64,000 nt of DNA from Dipteris shenzhenensis (taxonomy: Eukaryota; Polypodiophyta; Polypodiopsida; Gleicheniales): NCBI GenBank assembly GCA_047967505.1, contig CM106540.1; one strand, 5' to 3'. Every line of letters starts with the position of its first letter. Within the stretch, counting starts at the first letter, position 1. The translations under genes and the position numbers were made by a program. Shown in pieces: positions 21,428-32,810 of this stretch. Under the pieces are notes generated by a model that made no database searches, was not told where the DNA came from, and saw only the letters and a list, made by a program, of their open reading frames with translations.

Positions 21428-21491
21428 CAATTAGTTTTTTGGCAGCCATTGTTTGCAGATAGCCATTGTTTGGCTCAGTTTTTTGGAAGAA

Positions 21492-21850
21492 TTTGGGGCA
21501 TCCTGTTTGTTGCAGACATTGCAATCAATTTGCAGCTGTTGAAGAAATTTGGGGCTGCACTTGGAGCAAACATTGCAGATTTGGTCTGAAATTTGGGGCT
21601 TTCTGCTGAAATTGCAAAATTTGGGGCTTTCTGAGCTTTTCCCCCTTTCTGGTTGCAATTTCAAGCTCCAAATTTGGGGCTTTTGATTCTGCAGTACAAT
21701 TTCTTGTAGAAATTTGGGGATTTTGTAATTACACTGCACTTTGGCAGTGAAATTTGGGGCTTTTGCAGACAGAGCTCAATTCTTGCAACATTTGGGGCTT
21801 TTGATCAATTTGCCCCTTTCTGGTTGCAATTTCGGGCCTATTTTGGGGCT
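21492..21850 (+). repeat. AATTTGGGGCTTTTG repeat tract, Copia A leader
   Basis: Eight exact TTTGGGGC cores plus one variant, usually within AAATTTGGGGCTTTTG, spaced 30-60 bp apart just upstream of gag. Copia B has three or four of the same units (41850-42030). Confidence 0.85.
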
Positions 21851-22089
21851 TTTGTGTTGGGAGAGCAATTTCTGGAGATTTCAGTTCATACTGCCTTTCT
21901 TGAAGTGTTTTGCAGCACTTTTGGCAGATTCTGGAGAGTTTTTGATGCTTAGACATATTTCTGACAGTGCAAGTACAGAAATCTGAGTTGCATTTACAGC
22001 CGGTGCTTGGCTGTGTTTTTTGGGAGTTGTGCATTTCATTCCCAGTAAGGGAATTCAGTTTTCTATCTGCTTAAATCTCTTTCTCAGAT

Positions 22090-25000
22090 ATGGCCCAGCA
22101 AAATCAAAATGACTTCCAGTTCGGTGGTCTTTCACAAGAAGACAAGTTGGATGGCACCAACTACTCCCTCTAGAGTTTTATGGTACGCAACATTCTGATT
22201 TCTCGCAATTTATGGGATTATGTGAATGGGGGTGAGATCCGACCAGCAGGTATGGCACCTAATACCCCTCCTCAGCAAGGAGGTGGAAGAGGTAGTGCAC
22301 AGGGTGCAGCTGCAGAACAAGTTGTTGGTGCAGCTATAGCCACTACTCCAGAGCAGAAGAGATGGGATTCACGGGATGCCTTAGCTTTGTCATGCATCTC
22401 TCTTTCAGTGAAAAGATTTATCATTCCGCATATCCAGTCGCGTAAGACCTCGAAGGTAGCGTGGGATATTTTAGAAAGCCTGTATGCAGCCCGGAATGAT
22501 GCAAGGGTATCTTTCTTGAAAAGAGAGTTAAGTAATACACATATGGAAGAGGGTGACTCCATGTTAGTCCACCTCACAAAGCTACAAGATCTCAGAGAGC
22601 AATTATTAAACATAGATGAGATTATTCCTGATTCAGAGATGATTACAACCACTCTGAATTCTCTTTCTGAGTCTTATCTCAGCTTTCATACCTCGCTGAA
22701 ATTATCATTGAGGGGGGTGCAAATCCTCTCACTTTTCATGAGTTGATAGGACTTCTGCTTCAGGAAGAGCAGACCAGGAAAAACTTGGCTTCACGTGCAG
22801 GTGAACAAGCTATGCTCTCAAAGTTTAAATCAAAAACAAAGGGACAGGCAAAGACATCAGTAAATCAGCCTTCCAGTGGGTCAGGACAACCTTCACAAAA
22901 GGCTAAAAATGATGCAAGCCCAAGAAGAAGGGTTTTTGTCACTACTGCAAAAAGCCAGGTCATCACATTTCAGAATGCAGGAAAAGGATTGCAAAAGAGA
23001 AGAAAAACAACTCCGGTATGGCTGTTTCAGATTCAGCTCCTCATGCATCTGACAGTGGGGATGCTGCAGCCAACTTTGTTGGACAGGATTATGCCTTTTT
23101 ATCTTGCATTTCAGATTCTAGGCTGGCTGCTCCAAATGCTCGGGATAGTACAGCCACTTGTAATGATGATACATATGCATTTTTGACTTGCAGTTATGAC
23201 TCTTCTACGGATGCATCTGCTTTCAGTGTCAATGAAACACTGAACACTTGGTATTTTGACAGCGCTGCATCCAAGCATATCACTTCTAGGAAGTGTCTTT
23301 TTACTTCCTTGCATCCACCTCCCGTTGGTAAGAAAGTCACTTGTGCCAATAACTCATCATATTCAGTACGTGGCACAGGAGATGTTGAGCTCACTGCCAT
23401 TGATGGCTCAATTTTCAGACTTTCAAATGTCTTATATGTGCCTGGTATCACCAAAAATCTTCTTTCAGTGTCCACTCTTAACAGAGCTGGATTTCAGGTC
23501 ATCTTTGAGGATGACAAATGTGCTATCCGAGACAGGGAAGATGATTATGCCTTAAGATTATCTGGTACTCTGCTGCGTGGGCTTTTTCAGCTTGATCTTT
23601 TTTAGAAAACAGCAGCCCATGCTCTTGCAGTTTCTACCCCTACTGCTGCCATGCAGAATGCAGAATTATGCACTTCAGAAGCATTCCATGGTTGATGCAT
23701 TGCCACCTCTTGAGATACCTCCTCCACATGCCTGTGAAGGGTGCATTTTAGGCAAGATGCATAGATTCCCCTTCAAAAAGGATGGTTCAGTTAAAGCTGT
23801 CCGCAAATTACAGCTTATACACAGTGATGTCTGTGGTCCCATGAGGACTCCATCATTGGGTGGTCATCTCTACTTCGTTACATTTATTGATGATTACTCC
23901 AATTTCACTTGGGTCTTTGGGCTGAAACGCAAATCAGAAGTATTCATGGTGTTTAAACACTTTTCAGCCATGGTTGAAAATGAAACCGGACTCAAGATAC
24001 AGACATTGCGCACAGATAGAGGTGGGGAATACTTGTCTGCAGATTTTGATGCTTTTCTGAAAGGCAAGGGTATTGTGCATCAGCTCTCAGTCAGGCTGAC
24101 CCCTCAGCAAAATGGCAAAGCTGAGAGGAAAAATAGAACTCTCATGGAGATGGACAGATGTATGCTGAAAAGCAAACACATGCCTCACGAATTCTGGATT
24201 GAGGGTCTGATGTGTGCCAATTACATTTTGAATCGGGCTCCCACTAAGGCTTTAAAAACAAAAACTCCCTATGAGGTCTGGAATGGGAGAAAGCCTTCAG
24301 TGGATCATTTCCGAGTCTTTGGATGCCTTGCTTATGCTCATGTGCCAGTTGAATTTAGGCACAAGTTGTCAGATAAAGCCATTAAGTGCATATTTGTTGG
24401 GTACAGTGCAGAAAGCAAGGGGTACTGTCTCTACAATCCTGCTACACGCAAGATCATTGTCAGTAGAGATGTGATATTTGCAGAAAATTCAGCTCACACT
24501 CAGGCTGAATTTCAAATGCCTTCTTCTTCAGAGGATGTCTTTGAGGGGTTGCTACCCATTGCCTTGGGTTCCCCTGCTGATATTTCTGATGCAAATCAGA
24601 ATTTACAGCCACCTCCCGATGCTTTAGTTCTGCCACAGGATGTCTTGCCACCTCCACAGGCAGTGGAACAGGTGGTGCAGCAAGAAATTGCAGACATACA
24701 TGCAGCAAAAACAGTCCCAAACTGGCTGTTACAGACTCTCACGGAGAGTAAAATTGATGCTCCCTTACCTGGCAGGACTCGCAGTGCAGCAAGGCACATG
24801 GAAGGTGCTAATTCAGTGGAATCAGCATATGCAGGTACTCTTCTTGATGAGAAGCAGCCTCCCACATTCGAAGAGGCAAAGGACAATGTGCATTGGATGA
24901 ATGCCATGCACGATGAGTTGCAGTCCATTGAAAAAAATCAGACTTGGGATGTTGTAGACTTGCCACCAGGTAAACATGCCATTGGCACACGATGGGTTTT

Positions 25001-26384
25001 CAAGGTCAAACGGAAGCCAGATGGCTCCATTGACAGATACAAGGCAAGGCTGGTTGCTAAAGGCTATGCTCAAAAAAAGGGCATAGATTATGAGGAGACA
25101 TTCGCTCCTACATCCCGGATGCCCACCATCCGATCAGTTATTGCAATGGCTGCACATTTTGAGTGGAATGTTCATCAGTTGGACATAAAAACAGCCTTCT
25201 TAAATGGAGACTTGCTAGAAGAGGTGTATGTCAAACATCTAGGCTTTGAAATTACAGCAAATGCACTTCAAGTATGCAAGCTAAACAAAGCTTTATATGG
25301 GCTGAAACAGGCCCCTCGTGCATGGTATGCCAAGATTCATGCCTTTTTGACCAGCAAGGGGCTGCACAATAGTCCTACTGAGAGCACCCTCTACATCAAG
25401 ATGGATGGGGGGGAAATTTTAGTCATCCTTCTTTATGTCGATGACTTACTGCTCATAGGGTCCAATGAAGACAAAATTGCAGATTTCAAAGCTGATTTGC
25501 AGACCAACTTTGACATGTCAGATTTGGGGCTGCTTCACTTTTATTTGGGGATCCAGTTCTCTCATGAGAGACGTGGCACTGTTATGTCTCAGTCCAAGTA
25601 TGTGCAAAAACTCTTGGACAAATTTAACATGCATGATTGTAAGCCCATAGCCACTCCCATGGAGCCGGGGCTGAAACTCACAATGCATGATGCAGGAGAA
25701 TTAGTTGATGCCACACTTTACAGTCAGGCTGTTGGATGCCTCATATATCTCTGCACCACTAGACTTGATATTCGGTTTGCAGTATCTCAGGTGAGCAGGT
25801 ACATGCACAGCCCAAAAACTATGCATTGTCAGGCAGTTAAGCGCATCTTCCATTATTTGCAGGGCACGAAGTCTTTTGGCTTGCTATTTCCCAGGGGGGG
25901 TGACTTGCAGATGCATGCCTACAGTGATTCAGATTGGGCTGGTGATTATGACACTAGGCAGTCCACTAGTGGCAATTGTTTCTTTTTGGGTAAATCTTGC
26001 ATTTCCTGGCTGAGCAAGAAACAATCTACAGTGGCTACCTCATCATGTGAAGCTGAGTACAGGGCAGCTTTCACAGCAACAGTTGAATGTGTCTGGCTGC
26101 GACATCTATTTGCTGATCTTCCTCTGTCTTTGGAGGGTCCTTCTCCAATTCTCACTAATAGTCACAGTGCCATTGCAGTGGCAAAGAATCCAGTGTTTCA
26201 TGCTCGCACGAAGCACATTGAGGTTCACTATCACTACGTCACAGAGAAGTTGCATGCAGGAGAGATCAGTATGATCTTTGTGTCCACACATGACAACGTT
26301 GCAGATATTTTCACCAAAGCACTACCACGTGAAAAGTTTGAGGCATTTCGCAGTGCCCTGAACTTATATCCGTTTGGTAATTGA
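22090..26384 (+). pseudogene. Copia A gag-pol, inactivated
   Basis: The start ATG at 22090 matches the Copia B start. gag has the zinc knuckle CHYCKKPGHHISEC. Damage relative to Copia B is: TGG to TAG at 22171, a 7-to-6 G-run slip near 22712-22717, a 4-bp loss near 22918, a protease motif DSAASKH instead of DSGASKH, a TAG near 23603, and a 42-bp deletion at ~23669. The deletion removes both histidines of the HHCC finger (WHARYGHM). The rest (23577-26384) is open for 935 codons: integrase core (HSDVCGPM, RTDRGGEYL, NGKAERKNR), RT with YVDDLLLIGSN, and RNase H (YSDSDWAGDYDT, SSCEAEYRA) to the stop at 26384. Confidence 0.9.
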
Positions 26385-26406
26385 TCAGCCTTGTACATGA
26401 CATTGG

Positions 26407-26419
26407 CACTGCAGGGGGG
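26407..26419 (+). other. Copia A polypurine tract
   Basis: ACTGCAGGGGGG directly precedes the 3' LTR, the expected plus-strand priming site. Confidence 0.85.
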
Positions 26420-26690
26420 TGTTAGAATTATAGATATAAATCAGCAGTGACCAATGTAATTTAATAAGCTAGTTAGGGGCACTTTTCCCTCTTTAAGAGG
26501 TTTTTCCCCCTAACCGGAGTTAGTTTACTAACTATGGTTAGTGACTACTAAGGCTTTGTCACTAGGACAAAACCTTATCTCTCACTCTTTGAGTTGTACT
26601 CTTTACACTCTTCTATTGCAACTCAGCTCTCAAGTTTTCAGCTCTCAAGCTCTCACTCTCTTGCTCTCTCTCTCTCCGCATTCTCTCACA
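26420..26690 (+). repeat. Copia A 3' LTR
   Basis: 271 bp, TGTTAG..CTCACA, about 96 percent like the 5' copy by eye, followed directly by the TSD ACTTA. Confidence 0.95.
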
Positions 26691-26739
26691 ACTTATCAGG
26701 TCTTGTGGTATCTTGACCCCGATTCTATTCTCCTTGCGC

Positions 26740-27005
26740 TAGGGTCTTGGAGACTCTGGCTATATGGTGGTTCCCCTATTAGGGTCTTGCAATGGGACCC
26801 AAGAGAGTGGGAATAAATTGATGAGGGGCACCGAGAGAAGAGCCTCCTCTTCTTTCGTTACACAGTTAGAAATGTCCAGAGGTTTCAGCTCAGCAATAGA
26901 GGTTGGAGGCTCTCCAGAGCGCCCAATTGGGATAGTTTTCAGATTTCCGCCGTTGTCCAGAAAAACTTCTGGCGTAGGCTCTAGAAATCCCTCAGGAATA
27001 GAAAG
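26740..27005 (+). mobile_element. LINE-Q-type C-terminal fragment, plus orientation
   Basis: SWRLWLYGGSPIRVLQWDPRE and LLFFRYTVRN..FWRRL.KSLRNRKI align with the C-terminal region of LINE-Q-type proteins (DWRLWIWEGRSLTEVEWDPGE; PFFSYSARTG..FWKTLWASWRPRKI, 28820-29090). At ~27005 the similarity switches to the minus strand (reading ARLDLASR into the LINE at 29910). The fragment therefore looks like an inverted end of that older element. Confidence 0.55.
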
Positions 27006-27040
27006 ATCACTACAACTCTGGATGCAAGGTCAAGTCTGGC

Positions 27041-29560
27041 CCCTCCTCCCGACCGCCTACAAAATCCTCGCCAAGATGATCAGTAGCCGCATCCGCCCCC
27101 TATTACACGACTTGATTCATGACACCCAGACTGGTTTTGTCCAAGATCGCAGCATTTTGGACAACATCTTCACTTTCTCAGAGGCGACGGAATGGGCTCA
27201 GCACAGTGGCCAGCACCTTGCCATCTTTGAGAAGGCGTACGACAGGGTAGACTGGTCCTTCTTGGAAGGTACACTCTCTCGGTTTGGTTTCCCGGACGAG
27301 TGGATCAGAGGTATTGCTAGCCTTTACAGATCGGCCTCCAGTCGGGTTATCATCAGCGGCAGGATGGGGGAGAGATTCACACTCGAGCGCTCGGTGCGTC
27401 AGGGCTGTCCATTAGCGCCCTATCTCTTCCTATTTTTTGCGGAGGCCATGACCCACTTCCTTCGAGCCCGTACCACTGGTCTTCGCGGGATGCGTCTCCC
27501 TATTCGAGAGGATGCAGAGCTTTTGGACTCCGAGTATGCAGACGACACAGCCCTATACGTGCAGGATGATGTCGAGTCATTGGAGCGAGTGAGACTGTCC
27601 CTAGAGATTTTTTGCCTTGCGGCTGGGGCGAAAATCAACTGGCATAAGTCAGTTGGTTTTCTTACGGATCCGGGAGCCAGCTCACAGTGGGGTATTTTCC
27701 TGGGGTTTCGCTGGATCCCTAGAGGACAGACGACACGTTACCTGGGATTCCAGGTAGGCCTAGACATCACACCGGCTCAGCAATTCTTGAAGGTCCTCGC
27801 CTCCATACGACGGAAGCTCGCTTTCTGGAGCACGGCTCGGCTTTCCTTGGCAGGCAGGGCCCTTGTGGTCAACCAAGTCCTTCTTGCCACTGCTTGGTAT
27901 GTGGCCTCTTGCTGGTGTTTCTCGAGATCATGTGTAGCCCAGCTGAGGAGACTGGTGCGGAACTTCCTATGGTCTGGTTCAGACGGCTCCGGCACCACCA
28001 GAGCTAGGGTCGCCTGGCAGACGGTCATTCTCCCACAGACAGAGGGCGGCCTCGGCATCATAGATCCAGAACTGCAGAGTCAGGCACTTCTTGGCAAGTT
28101 AGTCATCCGCGGTTTGACCCCAGGAGGGCAGACGTGGAAGCTCTTGCTACAGCATGGTCTCAACGCGTGTACTCCCCAAAGAGGGGGTGTTTGGCAGCCT
28201 TCTATCCGATGGATCTTCACTTCAGCTCCTTTGACTCAGCCCCGTTCCCCCTTCGTCCGTAGCCTCATCTCGGTCTAGAGGAAGTTGCGACACAGCCTTT
28301 CCCAGGTTCCCCCTAGCTGCCGAGAGGAGATAGACGGACAGCCCCTGATCTGGAGCAGCCAGGTGACAGATGTTACAGGTCGCCAGCTTGGAGAGAGATC
28401 CCATATCCCTTGGGCGCTCTGGGCGCGTGGGCCCGCGCGCTCGCTCTGGGTTTGGAGGGACGTCTACAGCCAGCTGAGCCCAGGCGAGCTGGCAACAGCA
28501 GTAGATACGGCACGTGGGCTCCAGACTCGGTGAGCGGAGATTGATGCTGCCATTCCTGCAAGTTGGAGGATTCCCATAGTCACCGGACAGCTCTTCCCCA
28601 GAGATGAGAGATGGCTAGGACAGTTCACTCCACGAGGTATTCCTTTGGTGGTTGCAGGCCTCTTCTCGGACTCCTCGGTACACTTCTTCTCCGTCACTGA
28701 TGACAGTCGCCTACAGAGCAGAGAGGCCGTGATCGACCTCCAGCTTCCCTGGCAGCGCCTTCGCATTGTAGGGCTGCAAGGGAAGACGTGGCATATAGAC
28801 CCCTTGATTATGCAGGACCAGGATTGGAGACTCTGGATATGGGAGGGCCGTTCCTTGACAGAGGTGGAGTGGGACCCAGGAGAGTGGCGTTGGCCACCAT
28901 CGGAGACCTCAGAGAACCCTACCCCCTTCTTTTCTTACAGTGCACGCACGGGTCGGCGTGCTCTTGGGGCTCTCCAGCACGGGCTACCCACACAAGCACA
29001 TAGGTGGTATGCCCAGGGGATATCTTTGGTCTTTCTTCGCACCTTCTGAAAGACTCTTTGGGCTAGCTGGCGACCGAGGAAGATCTCCTACTTCCTTTGG
29101 ATGGTGGCACACAAGGGGCTTCTAGTTGGCAGCTGGCTGAGGCAGATGGTGCAGGAGGGGCATTGCCAGATGTGTTTTTAGGAGGAGTCGTCCCTGAAGC
29201 ACTGCCTTTGGAGCTGCTCGCATGCGCAGACGGTTTGGAAGGGAGTCATGGGGATCTTAGCGAGGGCTACACCCGAGCTAGGACCGATCACTTGGGGAGC
29301 CGTTTGTTGGTGCAGCACTGAGACAGGACATCACTTGGCCTATGAGTTCTCTCGACAGGATCCCGTCTTTTTCATCACGCAGGCCACCTGGGCATACATG
29401 GACAGCTTCCCTTGGCATCTGACAGAGACAGATGCAGGAGCAATGCCTCGGCACCCAGTTTGGGAGATCATAGGGAGCATTGCAGGCTGGCATATCTGGA
29501 CTTCCAGATGCGCGCACACTGTAGGAGCTCAGACTACTACTACTACCTAGACCCTCGCAG
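27041..29560 (+). pseudogene. LINE ORF2 (RT to zf-RVT), motif A Asp deleted
   Basis: One frame stays open from RT motif 1 to 28278: AYKILAKMISSRIRPLL, TQTGFVQDRSILDNIFTF, motif A region LAI-FEKAYDRVDW, motif B SVRQGCPLAPYLFLFF, motif C EYADDTAL. Compared with the related copy (LVILLLDFEKAYDRV), four residues including the first catalytic Asp are missing at 27225/27226. That is a clean 12-bp in-frame loss. A TAG at 28276 and later shifts break the thumb and C-terminal part. The segment QDWRLWIWEGRSLTEVEWDPGE lies near 28820. The zinc motif is degraded (near 29150-29230). Confidence 0.85.
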
Positions 29561-29895
29561 ACATCTGGAGCACAATCGTTCACACGCTCAAGGGTCAGTG
29601 GGATCAGATTCAGGGAGAGTCCCGGGCAGGGAAGAAAAAGAGACGACGTTTCCTTCGCGACTAGGACCACCGGGAGTTGTTCTTCCAGCACTCTACTCAG
29701 AGTCTTCAGTGGCATTACGCCCCTCCACCGTGGCTGTTTGTCCACTCTCTGATGATTATGCCCTCAGAGGCTTGTATTTAGCATTTTGACTCCTCGGGCT
29801 GAATCCGTTTTGTGATTGCAGCCCGCTGGCCTTTAGGCCTTCTTGTACTCTCGCTTTCAAGTAATATAACTAGCACTACTTTTTGCATTAAAAAA
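27041..29895 (+). mobile_element. 5'-truncated LINE in LINE, 14-bp TSD
   Basis: AGGTCAAGTCTGGC occurs at 27027-27040 and again at 29896-29909, directly after an A-tail (TTAAAAAAA, 29888-29896; the last A may belong to the repeat). The insert begins inside RT and runs to the 3' end, about 2.86 kb, plus strand. It landed in an older minus-strand LINE of the same superfamily. Confidence 0.9.
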
Positions 29896-29909
29896 AGGTC
29901 AAGTCTGGC

Positions 29910-31045
29910 TGAACGCCAAAAGATGAGTTTCCTCCCCATACTCTCCAACACGGGAGTGAACTGCTGTGCTGGAGAGATGCCCACCCCAACCTGGCATCCC
30001 AGATATCTGACAGAGACTCCCCTCTGAATCCAAGGAACCCTATGTCATTCCCCCAGTCTGGAGTGTCCACATCACTCATCCAAAAGCCATTGGATTTGTT
30101 GCAACTAATGTGTGCACATGCTGCAATGCAAAGCAGTCCTGAATGAAGTCAGTGTCTGAGGAGTGGCATCCAAAAAAACAGCTGTATCATCTGCCAACTC
30201 ACTGTCTACAAGCTCATCCTCTTGCCTCAGAGGAAGCCTGAGCCCTACAATCCCAGCTTGAGCTCTAATGTAATAGCTCATAGCCTCAACCACAAAAAGG
30301 AATGAAAAGGGGGCTAAGAGGCATCCCTGATGGACTGATCTGGTAATCTCAAACAGACTCCACCAATAAGAACCTGGCTGTGGGCTGATCTGTACACTCC
30401 TCTGATCCATGCATCTGAGAAACCAAAGCGAGTAAGTGCACCCTCCAGAAAGCCCCAGTCTACCCTGTCATAAGCTTTCTCGAAGTCCAAGAGTAGAATG
30501 ACCAACCTGTGGCCATTATGCATGGCCCAATCCGAAGCCTCTCCAAATGAGAAGATGTTATCAAAGATGCTCCTGCCATGCACAAAACCCGTCTGCGTAT
30601 CATGGATAAGATCTGGGAGAGAAAGGGCTACTGATGAAGGCTGGTAGCTTTAGCTAGGATTTTATACAAGGTACCCACCAAGGTAATCAGTCTCCACTGA
30701 GACACTAAATTCCCACTGTAAGAAGGGAGACAGAGAAATCGGTGGCAACCTGCAAGACGACGTTTGGATGTATCTCAAGAACTCCGCCTGATTCAACAAG
30801 CTGTGAGACGATCTCCCTACTATGTCTGGGGTCAAAAGTAGAGATGAACTGCTTGTTGACCCTACCTCCCGTCTGAGTCCAAAATGACTCTTTGGCATGA
30901 AAAGCATACTCTGCTCTCTGATCTAAAAGTGACTGCTGCTAAGCCCCTGCTGCAGCAAGCAGCTCCTGAATCCAAGCATCTATAGGCCTCTTCTTCTCCT
31001 CCTGCCTCGACATCCTTCCTCAATGTTAGCCAAAAGAAAAACCAC
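29910..31045 (-). pseudogene. Minus-strand L1-type LINE RT fragment
   Basis: Minus-strand reading gives GRSIFDNIFSFGEASDWA, an intact motif A LVILLLDFEKAYDRVDWGFLE, a motif B region SVHQGCLLAPFSFLFV (RQGCP altered to HQGCL) and motif C ELADDTAVF, then QQFTPVLESMGRKLIFWRSARLDL at the left edge. Its reading continues across the plus-strand LINE insertion into 27005-27026. Upstream it runs to about 31045, where a gypsy fragment begins. Frameshifts lie near 30320 and 30100. Confidence 0.75.
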
Positions 31046-31048
31046 AGC

Positions 31049-31602
31049 TTAGAAGGTGGCATATGTTCCTCTGTGTCTTGCATAGGGTGAGGCATGACTC
31101 TCTGTCAACACCTTTGGCCTCAACTGTTTCGTGACACACAATCTGCCATGCATCATCAGAAAACCCTCCTTGAGAGTATAGTGCTCATGCCTCTGGCCAT
31201 CGACCAACGGATCATAAACCCGTGCAAAATCAGCATTATTGGCATATTGATACCTCATGGCATCCAGCTCATTATGATATGCAATGGTAACGGCTGAAAC
31301 TTGCGACTTAACCGACATTGCATCTGGGGTGGGCTTTCGTGAAAGTGTATCTGCAACAACATTCTGCATTCCGAGCTGCATGCTGCCCACAAAACTGCCT
31401 GGAATTACAAGTCCTTCCGTGGGCTGTCCCACCATCGCTTGGAACACTAAACCCCCTCCAAAATGACCTGGATGCATCATAGTATGTGGAAAAACTTGCC
31501 GTCCCTGATTCACTGTGAGTGAAAATTATTGGCATTACCCATTCCAAAGGCAACTGAAGGCATCACTGGTAGTTGTTCGCCTAGGGAGCGTGCTTGTGAG
31601 TC
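31049..31602 (-). pseudogene. Ty3/gypsy RNase H-integrase junction fragment (G4)
   Basis: Minus-strand NVVADTLSRKPTPDA, SQVSAVTIAYHNELDAM, TLKEGFLMMHGRLCV and SHASPYARHRG match the RNase H end and integrase start of the gypsy elements G1 and G2. Upstream of QNVVADTLSRK the reading (31513-31380) has no gypsy similarity that I can see: it is Gly/Met/Pro-rich (GHFGGGLVFQAMVGQ), perhaps a foreign fragment joined in. Element H is inserted at 31602/61259. Confidence 0.65.
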
Positions 31603-31616
31603 TGTTAGAAACATGG

Positions 31617-31656
<40 letters not shown>

Positions 31657-32279
31657 TAGGGTGTGAGGAAATGATGCTCAAATGAAGACATGAAAGAAAG
31701 AAAGAAAGAAAGAAATTTTATTAAAGTCTTCAGGAGACCGTGAAGGTCTATGAGACTAAAGATAACTAGTACAATGAGCATAACGATGGCGGTCTCAAAA
31801 CGGTCCGGCCAACCGTTTCTTCAAAAAAGTTATGAAGGACGGTGTGTCTAGTCCTGGTGCAAAAAATGTGTATCTATCTCCAGATGATACAAAAAATGGC
31901 ACAAAAAAATGGAGCAGAAGGGGGGAGATACAAATATATATATATGCCTGTGCTGATCGTCAGAGGCTTTCATTCATTCATCAAGTATGACAAGACAAGT
32001 GAGGTACAAGCCTTACATACGCTACTCACTCACACTCTAGCACCTAGTGTATATGGGATAAGTCCCATGATGACACGTGGCACTCACACAAGACACACAC
32101 ATAAACTAGTACTAGATCACCTAGTACTACACACTAACACACTCTTTGACTATGATATCTCCAACACCCCCCTTCAGAGCAAATGACACGTGGCACTCAC
32201 ACAAGACACACACATAAACTAGTACTAGATCACCTAATACTAAACACTAACACACTCTTTGACTATGATATCTCCAACA
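31603..32279 (-). repeat. Element H 3' LTR with insert and 113-bp duplication
   Basis: TGTTAGAAACATGGTGG to CTCCAACA. Relative to the 302-bp right LTR, it carries a LINE-P tail (about 31694-31960). Its last ~113 bp plus part of the polypurine tract are repeated in tandem (32054-32166, then 32167-32279). A (GA)n run follows the start. Confidence 0.85.
31694..31960 (-). mobile_element. LINE-P-type 3' tail inside H LTR
   Basis: (GAAA)n ATTTTATTAAAGTCTTCAGG and AGACCGTGAAGGTCTATGAG match LINE-P 3' ends in reverse. The right LTR lacks this segment: AATGAAGAAGGCTTTC is continuous there. No clear TSD. Confidence 0.65.
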
Positions 32280-32293
32280 CCCCCCTTCAGAGC
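32280..32293 (-). other. Element H polypurine tract
   Basis: On the minus strand GCTCTGAAGGGGGG immediately precedes the LTR start TGTTGGAG, in the same form as the tracts of Copia A and B. Confidence 0.75.
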
Positions 32294-32612
32294 AAAGAGT
32301 GTGAGACCCAACACGCAAAGAGTAGACCGATCCCCCCTCCACTGCAATACTGCAAAGAGCAAGTCCAACTATCCAATACCTCCCGGGTGATAGTGACTTC
32401 TCAGTCAGCTTGCGACCAGTAAGGACAAACCATCACTCGTCATCCCCCCTTACTCTGAACTGGGTGGTGAATACCATCAACAAAAGTGCAATACAATCAT
32501 TTTTTAGAACAACCCAGGGCAGAGTACCTCTTATTGACTCCAAATACATTCAATTGAAAGGGACAACTCAAGGCTGAGAACCTTTATTGACTCAACAAAA
32601 GCACACATAGTA

Positions 32613-32810
32613 CTAAGCATCATCTACCTCCTCAGAGAGGAATAGATCATGCAACATAGTAATTGAAGCGTCTTGCTCAGGCTCAATAGATGTAGCATAA
32701 ACATTCTTGAGCTTGTCCAAGTTCTCCTTGGCTGAAGTAGTGAGGTCAAGATGATGAAGCAATTTGTTGACCAACCTCACATCAAGGTACGCCAATGCTT
32801 TGTGTCACGG
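32613..32810 (-). CDS. Unrecognised short ORF in H interior
   Basis: Open minus-strand reading of about 63 codons ending LFLSEEVDDA, with YLDVRLVNKLLHHLDLTTS near its start and no ATG in view. It opens right after a TGA at the G2 boundary, so it may be the truncated C-terminal part of a longer protein. No family recognised; it could be chance. The rest of 32294-32802 shows nothing identifiable. Confidence 0.2.

Larger units (their letters stand above)
20500..26690 (+). mobile_element. Copia A: complete but decayed Ty1/copia element
   Basis: TG..CA-bounded LTRs of 271 bp each (20500-20770, 26420-26690) are flanked by the perfect 5-bp TSD ACTTA (20495-20499, 26691-26695). An initiator-Met primer site follows the 5' LTR and a G-run polypurine tract precedes the 3' LTR. 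The LTRs differ at roughly ten positions, so the insertion is older than Copia B. It is the same family as Copia B, with shared LTR, leader and protein sequence. The internal ORF is broken at several points. Confidence 0.95.

Noticed and set aside
31610-31653. (GA)n run considered as a CRISPR-like or regulatory array
   Set aside because: Simple dinucleotide repeat in an LTR; no spacers.
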